From Chitinivorax tropicus (GTDB lineage: Bacteria; Pseudomonadota; Gammaproteobacteria; Burkholderiales; SCOH01), in NCBI RefSeq assembly GCF_014202905.1, contig NZ_JACHHY010000008.1:62001-126000 (forward strand): 64,000 nucleotides of DNA, read 5' to 3'. A model generated the notes under the pieces. That model was not told the DNA's origin, made no database searches, and saw nothing but the letters and a program-made list of their open reading frames with translations. The position numbers and the translations under genes were made by a program. Shown here one piece after another: positions 44,686 to 53,789 of this stretch; the stretch's first letter is position 1; each line of letters opens with the position of its first letter.

Positions 44686-45879
44686 ATGGAATACCTGAAT
44701 GGCCTCATCGACCTGCCGTGGTGGGGCTATATAGTCGCTGCACTTGCGTTGACCCATGTGACCATTGCCTCGGTGACGATTTTTCTGCACCGTCATCAAG
44801 CCCATCGTGCATTGGACCTGCATCCGATTCCCAGTCATTTCTTCCGTTTCTGGCTATGGTTGACCACCGGGATGGTCACCAAGGAGTGGGCGGCGATCCA
44901 TCGCAAGCACCATGCCTTTTGCGAGACGCCCGACGATCCGCACAGCCCGCAGGTGTTGGGCATCAAGAAGGTGCTGGGTGAAGGCGCTGAGCTGTATCGT
45001 GCAGCCTCCAAGGACAAGCGCATCATGGAGAAATATGGCCATGGCACGCCGGATGACTGGCTGGAGCGCAATGTCTACACCCGTCACAGTGCCAAGGGCA
45101 TTATGTTGATGGCCATCATCGACATTCTGCTGTTCGGGCCTGCAGGTATTTCCATCTGGGCCGTGCAAATGATGTGGATTCCGCTATTCGCAGCGGGCGT
45201 CATCAACGGGATCGGGCACTACTGGGGCTATCGCAACTTTGAATGCGAAGATGCATCCACCAACATCTTCCCATGGGGCATTCTGATCGGTGGTGAAGAG
45301 CTGCACAATAACCACCACACTTTTGGCAGCTCGGCCAAGTTGTCGAACAAGTGGTTTGAGTTCGACATCGGTTGGATGTACATCCGTATCCTGGAGACGT
45401 TCGGTCTGGCCAAAGTCCGCCGTGTCGCACCCAGTGTCAAGGAGATCGCAGCCAAACCTGTTTGCGATGATGAGAGCCTTCAGGCCATCATTGCCAATCG
45501 CTATGAGATCGCCTCGAAATACGCGAAGGAGCTGCGCGAAACGGTGACCGCAGAGATCGAGAAACTCCGCCAGAGCGCCAAGCTGCCGCAATTGGAGGGT
45601 TTCAACCCGGTGAAGAAGATGCGGGTCTGGTTGAAACAGGATGCGAAAGATACGCCAGTGCACGAGCGGGAGAAGCTGCAGGCATTGCTTCAACATAGTA
45701 ACGTGCTGGAAACGATCTATCAGATGCGCCAGGAGCTGACCCAGCTGTGGGAGCGGTCTTCTGCCTCCAAGGAGCAATTGGTCAAGCAGTTGCAGGACTG
45801 GTGCCACCGGGCGGAAACCTCAGGCATTGAGCCGCTCCGCGAATTTGCCCAGCGCTTGCGTTGTTACGCCATGGCGTGA
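44686..45879 (+). CDS. Membrane fatty acid desaturase with coiled-coil C-terminal extension
   Basis: 397 aa. Histidine boxes H-R-H-Q-A-H, H-R-K-H-H and H-N-N-H-H in the spacing of acyl-lipid/acyl-CoA delta-9 desaturases, with hydrophobic helices around them. Diiron-dependent double bond insertion into membrane acyl chains. The last ~130 residues (about 265-397) are highly charged and helical (E-K-L-R-Q-S-A-K, coiled-coil-like), longer than in minimal desaturases. AAGGAAAACTGAAG precedes the start. Confidence 0.9.
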   Translation: MEYLNGLIDLPWWGYIVAALALTHVTIASVTIFLHRHQAHRALDLHPIPSHFFRFWLWLTTGMVTKEWAAIHRKHHAFCETPDDPHSPQVLGIKKVLGEGAELYRAASKDKRIMEKYGHGTPDDWLERNVYTRHSAKGIMLMAIIDILLFGPAGISIWAVQMMWIPLFAAGVINGIGHYWGYRNFECEDASTNIFPWGILIGGEELHNNHHTFGSSAKLSNKWFEFDIGWMYIRILETFGLAKVRRVAPSVKEIAAKPVCDDESLQAIIANRYEIASKYAKELRETVTAEIEKLRQSAKLPQLEGFNPVKKMRVWLKQDAKDTPVHEREKLQALLQHSNVLETIYQMRQELTQLWERSSASKEQLVKQLQDWCHRAETSGIEPLREFAQRLRCYAMA

Positions 45880-45984
45880 CCCACCCAACATGAGTGGTCG
45901 GCCAATGCTGATCTTGGCTGGTTGCAATGTGTGGCAGGGGGATGAGACAGTATTTTGCTGATTGTCATCAGTCCCCCGTAGAAT

Positions 45985-46014
45985 GAGGGCCGGCTACATG
46001 CCGGCTCTTTTTTT
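45985..46014 (+). terminator. Intrinsic terminator after the desaturase gene
   Basis: GCCGGC (45989-45994), loop TACAT, GCCGGC (46000-46005) with a few extra base pairs outside, then a run of seven T (46008-46014). Confidence 0.85.
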
Positions 46015-46101
46015 GCCTGCCAGGATTGGCTGACAGGTGGAAATGAACAAATAGATCCCTCCTGGTTTGCCAGGGAAATGACAGATTGAGAAAGAGGTAA
46101 T

Positions 46102-46449
46102 ATGGAAATCGAACGTTTTGATGTAGGCCCGCGTTTGTCTGACATGGTCAAATACAATAACACCCTGTATCTGGCAGGCCAGGTGCCGGAGGACACTACG
46201 CAGGATGCCAAAGGCCAGATGACACAGGTGCTGGGCTATGTAGACGCGCTGCTGGCCCGTGCCGGGAGTGATAAGACCCGTATTCTGTCGGTACAGATCT
46301 ATTTGCCGGACATGGCTGATTTCGAGGGCATGAATGCCGCATGGGATGCCTGGGTGCCAGCTGGACATACCCCAGCGCGGGCGACGGTGCAGGCAAAGCT
46401 GGCGAATCCGGCCTGGAAGGTCGAGATCGTGGTTGTCGCAGCGGCATAA
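46102..46449 (+). CDS. RidA family reactive-imine deaminase-like protein
   Basis: 115 aa. N-terminal region plus L-Y-L-A-G-Q-V-P, then P-A-R-A-T-V-Q-A-K-L-A-N-P-x-W-K-V-E-I-V-V-V-A, with the conserved Arg of the RidA active site. Hydrolyses 2-aminoacrylate or relatives in RidA proper; this belongs to a divergent subgroup by its N-terminus. AGAAAGAGG before the ATG. Confidence 0.88.
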   Translation: MEIERFDVGPRLSDMVKYNNTLYLAGQVPEDTTQDAKGQMTQVLGYVDALLARAGSDKTRILSVQIYLPDMADFEGMNAAWDAWVPAGHTPARATVQAKLANPAWKVEIVVVAAA

Positions 46450-46561
46450 GCCATGAGGTGCTCATGCCTGTGGTCATGAGCTGCCAACGGAAGCGGGGCT
46501 GGCATCTGCTGATCACTGATCTGAAAGCAGCTTGCTGGCCCACGACATGGAGTACCAGGCG

Positions 46562-47170
46562 ATGAGGCGATTTGTCTCGCTGTTGTCAGGACTATTGTGG
46601 CTGAGCACCACTGCGGCAGAACCGCTACGCTATCAACTTGACCCTGACCATAGCTACCCACATTTCTCGATACGGCACTTGGGTATATCCGCCTTGCAGG
46701 GGCGATTCAACAAGATGGCAGGGTGGGTGGAGCTTGATCAGGAAGCCAAAACAGGCCGTCTGGAGATTACAGTCGAGGTAGGTTCGCTCGATACCGGCAT
46801 GCCCGCCCGAGACAGGAATCTACTGAAAGGCGTATTCGGCACCACCTTTTTTGAACCTGACAAATACCCCCATATGCAATTCAGGGCCAGTGAGATGGGG
46901 TTTGATGGAGAGCTACCTGCATCCATCAGCGGCGAATTGACCATACAGGGCATCACCCGCACGGCAGCTTTTCAGATTCGGCAATTCAATTGTGCATTCA
47001 ACCCCTTGCGCCTGGCAAAAGGCTGTGGTGCGCAGGCAGTGGGCAAGATCAAACGTAGCGATTTCGGCATGGGTGGGATGCTGAGCCTGATTGGTGATGA
47101 AGTCGAGCTGATCATTGACTTGGAAGCCTATCCGGAGCATGCGGGACATGATCGGCCAAACACAAAATGA
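46562..47170 (+). CDS. YceI family periplasmic lipid-binding protein
   Basis: 202 aa from ATG 46562, giving a clear signal peptide (R-R-F-V-S-L-L-S-G-L-L-W-L-S-T-T-A-A). Lipocalin-like YceI fold: Y-Q-L-D-P-D-H-S-Y-P-H-F-S-I-R-H, S-L-D-T-G-x-x-A-R-D, F-F-E-P-D-K-Y-P, G-E-L-T-I-Q-G-I-T-R. Thought to bind isoprenoid chains. Single gene. Confidence 0.9.
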   Translation: MRRFVSLLSGLLWLSTTAAEPLRYQLDPDHSYPHFSIRHLGISALQGRFNKMAGWVELDQEAKTGRLEITVEVGSLDTGMPARDRNLLKGVFGTTFFEPDKYPHMQFRASEMGFDGELPASISGELTIQGITRTAAFQIRQFNCAFNPLRLAKGCGAQAVGKIKRSDFGMGGMLSLIGDEVELIIDLEAYPEHAGHDRPNTK

Positions 47171-47230
47171 CCAGCATTCACCTGTGCTGTCATCAGAAAG
47201 CGAAAAGAACAGATGTGCAAAGATGAGAGC

Positions 47231-48517
47231 ATGCGGCGAGGCAGGCTGTGCCTGATCGTGGGCGTGACCATGTGGGGGGGGATGGCGTGGGCTGTGGGGC
47301 AGACATCGGACTCCGAACCCAAGTCGGTTGCATTTGTACAGGATTTTGAGTTGTTCTGGCAGACCTTGGATCAAGGTTACGCCTATTTCGACAAAAAGCA
47401 GGTGGATTGGGCGCAGGTGAAAGCCCGATATCTGCCTGAAGCCACAGCTGCCCCTGATGAGCGAGCCTTCATCGGTGTGTTGGAACGCGCAATCGATGAA
47501 CTCTATGACCCGCACACACATTTGAAAGTCAATACACGCCAATCCAGCCGTCTGGTGCCGACCGGGGCGGACATCTGGGCTGAATGGCAGGATGGTAAAG
47601 CGGTGATCACCCAGCTTCGGCCAGGTTTCAGTGCTGAGCAGGCAGGCTTGCGCATAGGGATGCAGATCGTTGCCCTGAATGGGCAGCCCATTGGTGATGC
47701 GATTGCTGGCAAGCAAGGCCGATCGTTGAAGGCTGATGATCCGGCTGCCGCCAACTGGGCCCTGTTGGCTGTGTTGGCGGGCACGCGTGAGCGTGCCAGG
47801 GAAATCGATGTCATGATGCCAGACGGTCGATTGCAGCGATTCCTGCTTGATCAACCCCAGCATCAGCAGGTGGACAAACCCAGCTTGGCACGCCGGGTCA
47901 CCTGGCAGCGTCTGCCGGATGGCATGGGACTGATACGCATCAATAATGCATTGGGTGACAACAGAACAGTGCAGGAATTCGATCAAGCCCTTGCGCAGCT
48001 GAAGACCAGCAAAGCACTGGTGCTGGATCTACGCAATACGCCCAGCGGCGGCAATACCGATGTTGCAGAGCCTATCCTGGGGCGCTTCATTACCCGAGCG
48101 CAGCCTTATCAGCGTGGCAAACCGGTCAAGGGCGATGCCTGGACGCGTGTGGTATCGCCGCGTGGTGTGGCATATCGACAACCCATGGCAGTGCTGGTGG
48201 GGCGGTGGACTGCAAGCATTGGTGAGGCGATAGCAATCGGATTGGACGGCATGGGGCGTGCAACGGTGTTTGGCACGCCCATGGCGCGGCTGAATGGGGC
48301 GGTGTTCGACCTGACCTTGCCCAACACCCGGATTGGAGTGACCTACTCAGCAGAGCAGCTCTTCCATCTCAACGGAACGCCGCGTGAGGCGTTCGTGCCT
48401 AACGCCGTGCTGGAAGACCCTACCGGTCAAGAGCCGGACTCCGCATTGTATACAGCCGTCCGGTACTTGGCAGGCAGACCGGCCTCAGCTGATGGTCAGC
48501 TTGCCCGAGCCCGGTAG
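47231..48517 (+). CDS. S41 family C-terminal-processing-like peptidase
   Basis: About 428 aa from ATG 47231 (ATG 47213 possible) with a signal peptide ending at A-W-A. PDZ-like region with G-F-S-A-E-Q-A-G-L-R-I-G-M near residue 140. Tail-protease core: L-V-L-D-L-R-N-T-P-S-G-G-N-T, then G-R-W-T-A-S-I-G-E-A with the nucleophile serine near residue 329. Periplasmic; substrate unknown. 33-bp convergent overlap with the next gene. Confidence 0.87.
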   Translation: MRRGRLCLIVGVTMWGGMAWAVGQTSDSEPKSVAFVQDFELFWQTLDQGYAYFDKKQVDWAQVKARYLPEATAAPDERAFIGVLERAIDELYDPHTHLKVNTRQSSRLVPTGADIWAEWQDGKAVITQLRPGFSAEQAGLRIGMQIVALNGQPIGDAIAGKQGRSLKADDPAAANWALLAVLAGTRERAREIDVMMPDGRLQRFLLDQPQHQQVDKPSLARRVTWQRLPDGMGLIRINNALGDNRTVQEFDQALAQLKTSKALVLDLRNTPSGGNTDVAEPILGRFITRAQPYQRGKPVKGDAWTRVVSPRGVAYRQPMAVLVGRWTASIGEAIAIGLDGMGRATVFGTPMARLNGAVFDLTLPNTRIGVTYSAEQLFHLNGTPREAFVPNAVLEDPTGQEPDSALYTAVRYLAGRPASADGQLARAR

Positions 48518-49537
48518 TGCCTCGACCAGACCTGGGCCGAGCAATAGCGAAGGGGTGTAATAGCCCCCAGGCACCGTCAGGTCGGTCAGCAGCTTCTGTA
48601 CGATGTACAAGGCGCTATCCACCGTCAATTGATAACCGTTTGTGGTGCGGATTCGCGCGGTGCGGATCTCACCCTTGGCGTTACGGGCCTCTCCCCACAC
48701 CCAGGTTGGGGACTGCTCACGGCTTTGCTGCGAAGGGCCTTGTATACGGCGACCCACCCATGCCTTCAGCAGCCGTTGCACAAAGCCGAGGCCCAGCAAC
48801 GGTTTGAGCCAGTTCAGGTGTTTGATATGGTTTGCCATCTTCGGCGCCATGCTGACATATACCTCGATATTAGGGATGCCTGTCGAGTAGTAGGCTGTGA
48901 CGATATCCCCCCAAAGAATCGTCAATGCTTGCTTTTCACCATCACCGAAATCGATGGCGCGTCGGCGGTAAGCAAAGGGCACGTTCTTCAGCTGCCCGTT
49001 TTCACGGATCTTTGCGCCCAGCGCAAAGCCTTCGATGGTTGTCTTGGCGGTTCCAGGGCTGATCCCGCTGTTGGATGAGAACCCCAGCGCCAATGTCGTG
49101 GCATCCGGCAGAGCGGCCTTCAGCGCGGCAGCCAGGCAGTCTGTCGGAACGACATCAAAGCCGACGCCAGGGCACAGCACGATACCAGCCGCGTGGGCTG
49201 CGGTGTGCTTGCTGTGCGCCCATTCAAATGCCGCGATCTCGCCGGTGATATCCAGATAATGACATCGCTGATGCAGACAAGCAGAGATCAGGGGCTGGCA
49301 GGTGGCCGAAAAAGGGCCTGCGCAATTCAACAGCAGACTGACGCCTTTCAGCTGCTCAGCCAGGTCAGGCTGATCCAACCCGAAAATGCGGCACTCTAGA
49401 CCCAGCTGCCGCGCCAACTCCCCAATCGCCCCCTGTTGCCGACCCGCCAGGATCGGCTTGAGCCCAAGCTGTACGGCCTGTCTGGCGATGAGCTGCCCTG
49501 TGTAGCCATTTGCTCCGTAAATCATCCAGTCTGTCAT
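48485..49537 (-). CDS. Saccharopine-dehydrogenase-like NAD(P)-binding reductase
   Basis: 350 aa from ATG 49537 with GGAGAAAAC upstream. N-terminal Rossmann fold I-Y-G-A-N-G-Y-T-G-Q, C-P-G-V-G-F-D-V-V-P-T-D near residue 115. This is the Sccpdh group related to trans-acting enoyl reductases, not a true lysine-pathway enzyme. Substrate unknown, perhaps a lipid-like molecule. Confidence 0.85.
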   Translation of the reverse strand: MTDWMIYGANGYTGQLIARQAVQLGLKPILAGRQQGAIGELARQLGLECRIFGLDQPDLAEQLKGVSLLLNCAGPFSATCQPLISACLHQRCHYLDITGEIAAFEWAHSKHTAAHAAGIVLCPGVGFDVVPTDCLAAALKAALPDATTLALGFSSNSGISPGTAKTTIEGFALGAKIRENGQLKNVPFAYRRRAIDFGDGEKQALTILWGDIVTAYYSTGIPNIEVYVSMAPKMANHIKHLNWLKPLLGLGFVQRLLKAWVGRRIQGPSQQSREQSPTWVWGEARNAKGEIRTARIRTTNGYQLTVDSALYIVQKLLTDLTVPGGYYTPSLLLGPGLVEALPGSGKLTIS

Positions 49538-49948
49538 GTTTTCTCCTCGATTTTTTATTGGTGTAGACGCCACATTGCATGTGCAGAAGCCGTATTTGAC
49601 CCTGGTGGGCTGGCTTTAAATGGCCAGCGGCGTGTTGTGTGCTGCCACATTATGGATTGCAAAGTGCGTCATTCAGCGAACAACCAGCTGCGGGTGATGA
49701 GCATGGCTTGTTACCGTAAGCCTTGCACACCTGATCCAGACTGATTCTGCAGGGCATTGTTGTTCAAATCGGTTTTTTAGGGAAGACCATTGTATAACAT
49801 CGTTATTTATGTGCTGCTGGCTCGCAGAAGCCTGCCATCCAAGGCGGGTTTCGGTGAGTTCCATGTGAATATATGGAGGTGCGATTTTGTTGGTGCTGCA
49901 ACTGGCTGGCGCATAACATGATTCTCATAACGGGAAGAGGGGGCGTAT
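49538..49948. other. Gene-free region between the reductase and penicillin-acylase genes
   Basis: 411 bp between divergent genes, so promoters for both are expected. An A/T-rich patch TATAACATCGTTATTTATG at 49792-49810 is a plausible -10 region for the acylase gene but no good -35 was found. GAGGGGGCG at 49937-49945 is the ribosome site. No further structure seen. Confidence 0.4.
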
Positions 49949-52471
49949 ATGTGGCTCGCAACAATGCGCAGGAGCTTGGGCTCGTTACTGGTGGCCTTTG
50001 GTTTGGTAGGAGGGCTGGGCGGGTGCAAGCGCATTCTGCAGAATCAGCTGGCTGAAGCACCCCACCCGCAGCATGTGCAGCTGGCCGGATTGGATGCGCC
50101 TGTCAGCATCCGTCGCGACGAGCTGGGGGTGCCACTGATCGAGGCGCAATCCATTGGGGATCTGATGTTCGCCCAGGGATATGTGGCGGCGGAAGACCGG
50201 TATTCGCAGATGGTCGGCTTCAAGATGCTCGCGCAGGGCCGATTGAGTGAGATGATTGGGCGCCCAGCCTTGGATGTAGACCGTTATGTGCGCACGCTGA
50301 ATCTGCGTGCGACCGCCCAGATGCTCTGGTCGCATGCTGCGCCCGAGGTGAAGCAAGTGCTGACCCGCTATGCCGATGGCGTCAATGCGTGGCGTGCGCA
50401 ACGCGCCCTGCCTGCAGACATGCGCCTGACAGGTATGGAGCCGGAGCCATGGCAGCCGCAAGATGCCATGCTGGTCATGGTGCTGTTGAATTTCAGCCTG
50501 GCGCAGAATCTGCAGGAAGAAGTCGGTTTTCTACGCTTGGCCCAGCAGGTCGGTATTGAAAATGCAGCCTGGCTGATGCCGGTCTATCCCGACGAGTCGC
50601 TTCCGTTTGATGAAGCCCATAAGCTCGCTGGCCTGGATCTCAAGACGATGGGGCCGGATGTCAAGCAGCTGCTGCAGACGTTGGCCGTACTGGATGATTT
50701 GACCGGGCACAATCTGGCGGCCTCGAACAACTGGGCGGTAGCGCCTGCGCGTACGTTGGGCGGGGCCAGTATCGTCGCGAATGATACCCACCTGCTGCTG
50801 ACCCAGCCCGCCACCTGGCATTACGTCCATACTCGGGCACCTGGGCTGGATGTCGCCGGGGTAGCGGCGGCAGGCTTGCCGGGCGTGGTTGCGGGCTACA
50901 ACGGCAAGCTGGCCTGGGGGATGACCATGGTGATGGCGGACAATCAGGATCTATTTCTGGAGCAGCTCAAAACCATCCAGGGCAAGCTGCATTACCGCTT
51001 CAAAGAGGAATGGCTGCCTTGTCGTGAGCGTATTGAAATCTATCGCTTGCCGAATGGGGAATCGATTCAGGAAACCGTCTACGAAACCCATCATGGCCCC
51101 TTGCTGAACATGGCATTGCAGCACCCGCCCAAGAGCGACCTATTGCCCAGGCAGTTGCAGATAGGGTTCGGCTTGGCCGTCAAGACCACTGCATTTGAGC
51201 CTGACGACACGCTGACGGCATTTCTGGCAGTGAATCGTGCGCAAATCATGGAACAAGCCAAAGCGGCGTTATTGCAGCTCAGGTCGATCGAGCTGAATGT
51301 TGTGTATGGCACACGGGAACAGATCGGCTGGCAGGTGACGGGGCGCTATCCGATACGGGGGAAAGGCCGGGGGCAACTACCCTCACCAGGCTGGACGGGA
51401 GAGTATGACTGGCGGGGGTATGTGCCTGTTTCCGCTCACCCCGCCACCATTGACCCGAAACAAGGCTTTCTGGCCACGGCCAATCACCGGTCGGTGGATG
51501 CGCGGTATCCCTATCATTTGACAGCCAGCTGGTACGCGCCCTGGCGCATGGATCGTATCAATCAGCGTCTGCAAGACACCCCTAAACATACCTTGCAAGA
51601 CAGCCAATCGATGCAGTTGGACCGGGTGTCGCGACAGGCCATAGCCTTCGGGCAATGGCTGACAGATACGCCGCTGGATCAAGCCCTGCAAGGGTTGCCT
51701 CAAGCACAGGCAGAGCGGGCTGAGTGGGCGATAGCACGTCTGCGGGCATTCGATGGCAATCTGTTACCCACTTCTGCCGATGCGGCCCTGTATGGCATGT
51801 TCTTGCACCACCTCGCCCGCGAGACATTTGGCGATGAGCTGGGGCTGGGGACAGAGGCCTGGTATGCGATGGTCAGGGCGAACGATGCCAACTACGGCTC
51901 GGTGGATGATCATCTGCTCAAGCGCAGCGACAGCCCGTTTTGGGATGACAACCGGACCAGGGTGAAAGAGAGCAAAGCCGACATCATAGTGCGGGCACTG
52001 GCATTGGCGGTCACATCATTGCGCCAAGCGCAGGGAGCAGACCCGACCCAATGGCAGTGGGGAAGGGTGCATACCTACACCTGGCAGACCGAGACGACCA
52101 AGATGGCGCCGCACCTCAGTTGGTTTGAACAAATGGCCATCTCCATGATTGGCGATTACCTGGACCGTGGGCCATATGCTGCGGGTGGTGATCACGCGAC
52201 GTTGAATGTTGCCGCTTACTCAGTCGGTGAGGGCTTCGGCACATGGATGGTGCCGGCGATGCGGATCATCGTCGATTTCAGCCAAGCCGAGCCGATGCGC
52301 TTTGTGAATCTGTCCGGGCAGTCGTCCAACCCTGGCAGCCCACACTACGATGACGGGATCGAATGGTGGCTGCAAGGGCGCTATCAAATCATGCCGTTCC
52401 AGCAAGCCGCCATCGACCAGCTGTACGGCCCACCGATCTCACTGATCCCAAAGTGCGTGAAACAATGTTGA
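49949..52471 (+). CDS. Penicillin acylase family lipoprotein (Ntn-hydrolase)
   Basis: 840 aa. Signal with lipobox L-G-G-C (Cys26), so outer- or inner-membrane-anchored. Alpha part: S-I-R-R-D-E-L-G-V-P-L-I-E-A, F-A-Q-G-Y-V-A-A-E-D-R. Autocatalytic site: A-S-N-N-W-A-V with Ser259 becoming the N-terminal nucleophile of the beta chain. N-D-T-H-L near 280 and G-N-H-R / A-N-H-R-S-V-D later support the family. Cleaves amide bonds; relatives include penicillin G, cephalosporin and acyl-homoserine-lactone acylases. Substrate cannot be told from sequence alone. Confidence 0.9.
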   Translation: MWLATMRRSLGSLLVAFGLVGGLGGCKRILQNQLAEAPHPQHVQLAGLDAPVSIRRDELGVPLIEAQSIGDLMFAQGYVAAEDRYSQMVGFKMLAQGRLSEMIGRPALDVDRYVRTLNLRATAQMLWSHAAPEVKQVLTRYADGVNAWRAQRALPADMRLTGMEPEPWQPQDAMLVMVLLNFSLAQNLQEEVGFLRLAQQVGIENAAWLMPVYPDESLPFDEAHKLAGLDLKTMGPDVKQLLQTLAVLDDLTGHNLAASNNWAVAPARTLGGASIVANDTHLLLTQPATWHYVHTRAPGLDVAGVAAAGLPGVVAGYNGKLAWGMTMVMADNQDLFLEQLKTIQGKLHYRFKEEWLPCRERIEIYRLPNGESIQETVYETHHGPLLNMALQHPPKSDLLPRQLQIGFGLAVKTTAFEPDDTLTAFLAVNRAQIMEQAKAALLQLRSIELNVVYGTREQIGWQVTGRYPIRGKGRGQLPSPGWTGEYDWRGYVPVSAHPATIDPKQGFLATANHRSVDARYPYHLTASWYAPWRMDRINQRLQDTPKHTLQDSQSMQLDRVSRQAIAFGQWLTDTPLDQALQGLPQAQAERAEWAIARLRAFDGNLLPTSADAALYGMFLHHLARETFGDELGLGTEAWYAMVRANDANYGSVDDHLLKRSDSPFWDDNRTRVKESKADIIVRALALAVTSLRQAQGADPTQWQWGRVHTYTWQTETTKMAPHLSWFEQMAISMIGDYLDRGPYAAGGDHATLNVAAYSVGEGFGTWMVPAMRIIVDFSQAEPMRFVNLSGQSSNPGSPHYDDGIEWWLQGRYQIMPFQQAAIDQLYGPPISLIPKCVKQC

Positions 52472-52630
52472 GAGGGCGCACAGCCTATTGAATCAAGCGC
52501 TCTGGGGCATGGTGAGAGGCCAGGGGACGCGATCTGCTTGGTTCGATCAAGCCAAGGCATTCCACTCTGGCTGCATGACACATGGGGGCACCACCGCTGC
52601 GGTACCCATCCTTGAGTGAATTGGCCGTTT

Positions 52631-53176
52631 TCAGGTAGGGTTGGCTGAGGTGGGCTCCTCTTGTGGGGCATCTTTAGGTGGAGCTTCTTCCTTGATCACA
52701 TAGTTAGGGTCGCGGGCCCATCTGCCCAAGTCCTTCGCCAAGGCAACTGAGCAGCGATCGATAATAGTGCAGGTGCCTTTGAAGCCCGCCCACATTCCGC
52801 CAATAGACCAGCGATTGATCTTGGTTTCGCGCTTGACCTTGCCATCCTCCAACAATGCCGCTTGCACTGTCACGGCCTTGGGCCCAGACCAGGCGCCACC
52901 TCCGACGCCCAATACGTGGGTGATCTGCAGGCGTAAGATCTGCTTACCTGTCTGGTCGGCACTGGCTTCGATGGTGCCTTTGTCTGATTTATTGACTTTT
53001 GCGAGTATCTTGCCGACATGTTCAGCAAGCTGATCTTCAATCTTGCATTCCTCTCGCACCTTTCTCACCACCCCGGCATCCGGGTGATAAGTGACCGGTA
53101 CCTCAAGGTAAACCGGATCAGCCGCCAGCGCCTGCATACCACAGGTGACAAGCGCCAGACCAAGGATGTGTTTCAT
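52631..53176 (-). CDS. Small secreted protein of unknown function
   Basis: 181 aa with a clean signal peptide (M-K-H-I-L...Q-A-L-A-A) and TTAGGAGGTCAT before the ATG, a near-perfect ribosome site. Mature protein has an E-E-C-K-I-E cysteine near 43 and C-T-I-I-D-R-C near 136-142, and a G-V-G-G-G-A-W-S-G-P-K-A-V-T-V turn. The C-terminus is Glu/Pro-rich (E-E-A-P-P-K-D-A-P-Q-E-E-P). I recognise no named family. Confidence 0.75.
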   Translation of the reverse strand: MKHILGLALVTCGMQALAADPVYLEVPVTYHPDAGVVRKVREECKIEDQLAEHVGKILAKVNKSDKGTIEASADQTGKQILRLQITHVLGVGGGAWSGPKAVTVQAALLEDGKVKRETKINRWSIGGMWAGFKGTCTIIDRCSVALAKDLGRWARDPNYVIKEEAPPKDAPQEEPTSANPT

Positions 53177-53536
53177 ATGACCTCCTAATGTGTTGGGTAA
53201 GGAATGTGATTATTGGAAGGCAGGGGCTTCTGCATCATCCCCTGGAAGCAGTTGTTTGGTTGCTTGATGGCGAAAATATCATGCATTGAATCCATCTGGC
53301 GTGATTTCCCTACTCCCTCCCTTCGTCGAAAGTGGCCATGATCGCCATTTTTCCGGTCAAGCAAGCTGGATGCGCGGTCTTGTCGGGAGGCACCTTCATT
53401 GGTGGTGGTGTTGAGAGACACATATTGTGAGCCAGCCATGTCTTGATTAAAGTACTTTCATGAATCGATTGCAGTATGGGTAAACAATGAATGAAGAAGT
53501 ACGGTGATGCAACATGGGCGCATGCGCAAAATGCAT

Positions 53537-53564
53537 TTGACATATCGATGAATATCTATATGAT
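53537..53564 (+). promoter_or_regulatory. Sigma-70-type promoter of the sRNA candidate
   Basis: Consensus -35 TTGACA (53537-53542), 16-bp A/T-rich spacer, -10 TATGAT (53559-53564; five of six consensus bases). Start of transcription expected near 53571. Confidence 0.6.
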
Positions 53565-53570
53565 AATGGC

Positions 53571-53789
53571 ATTGTTGGTTGCACTTTACAGTGATTGACC
53601 AGCATGGAATGCGCTTGGCTTCTGCCAAGGCCAAGCGGCCAATCGCTCATCTTGAGCGATGCCAAACCTGTTGCCACTGCTGCTCGTGAATGAGCCTCTC
53701 CCTGATCTTAAGCGAGTGGCAGTGGCCAACAGGACACTCCCTACCTTTCCACCCGGACATGGCGTTACCAGCGCCATGCCCGGTTTTTT
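53571..53789 (+). ncRNA. Candidate structured small RNA, about 219 nt
   Basis: Runs from the predicted start after a strong promoter to an intrinsic terminator. Stem-loops in order: CTTGGC/GCCAAG with loop TTCT (53614-53629); ATCGCTCA/TGAGCGAT with loop TCT (53642-53660); a long imperfect stem of about 18 bp (53667-53686 with 53713-53733); terminator (53753-53789). No overlap with a gene on either strand. It does not resemble 6S, 4.5S, tmRNA or RNase P RNA as I remember them. No open reading frame with ribosome site fits. Confidence 0.5.
53753..53789 (+). terminator. Intrinsic terminator in a gene-free region
   Basis: CCGGACATGGCG (53753-53764) pairs with CGCCATGCCCGG (53772-53783) with one mismatch, 7-nt loop, then six T (53784-53789). 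The nearest plus-strand gene upstream ends 1.28 kb away with a minus-strand gene in between, so it terminates some other transcript. Confidence 0.85.

Noticed and set aside
52520-52580. GGTTCGATCAAGCC resembling a tRNA T-arm
   Set aside because: No acceptor stem, anticodon arm or CCA-matching partner around it.
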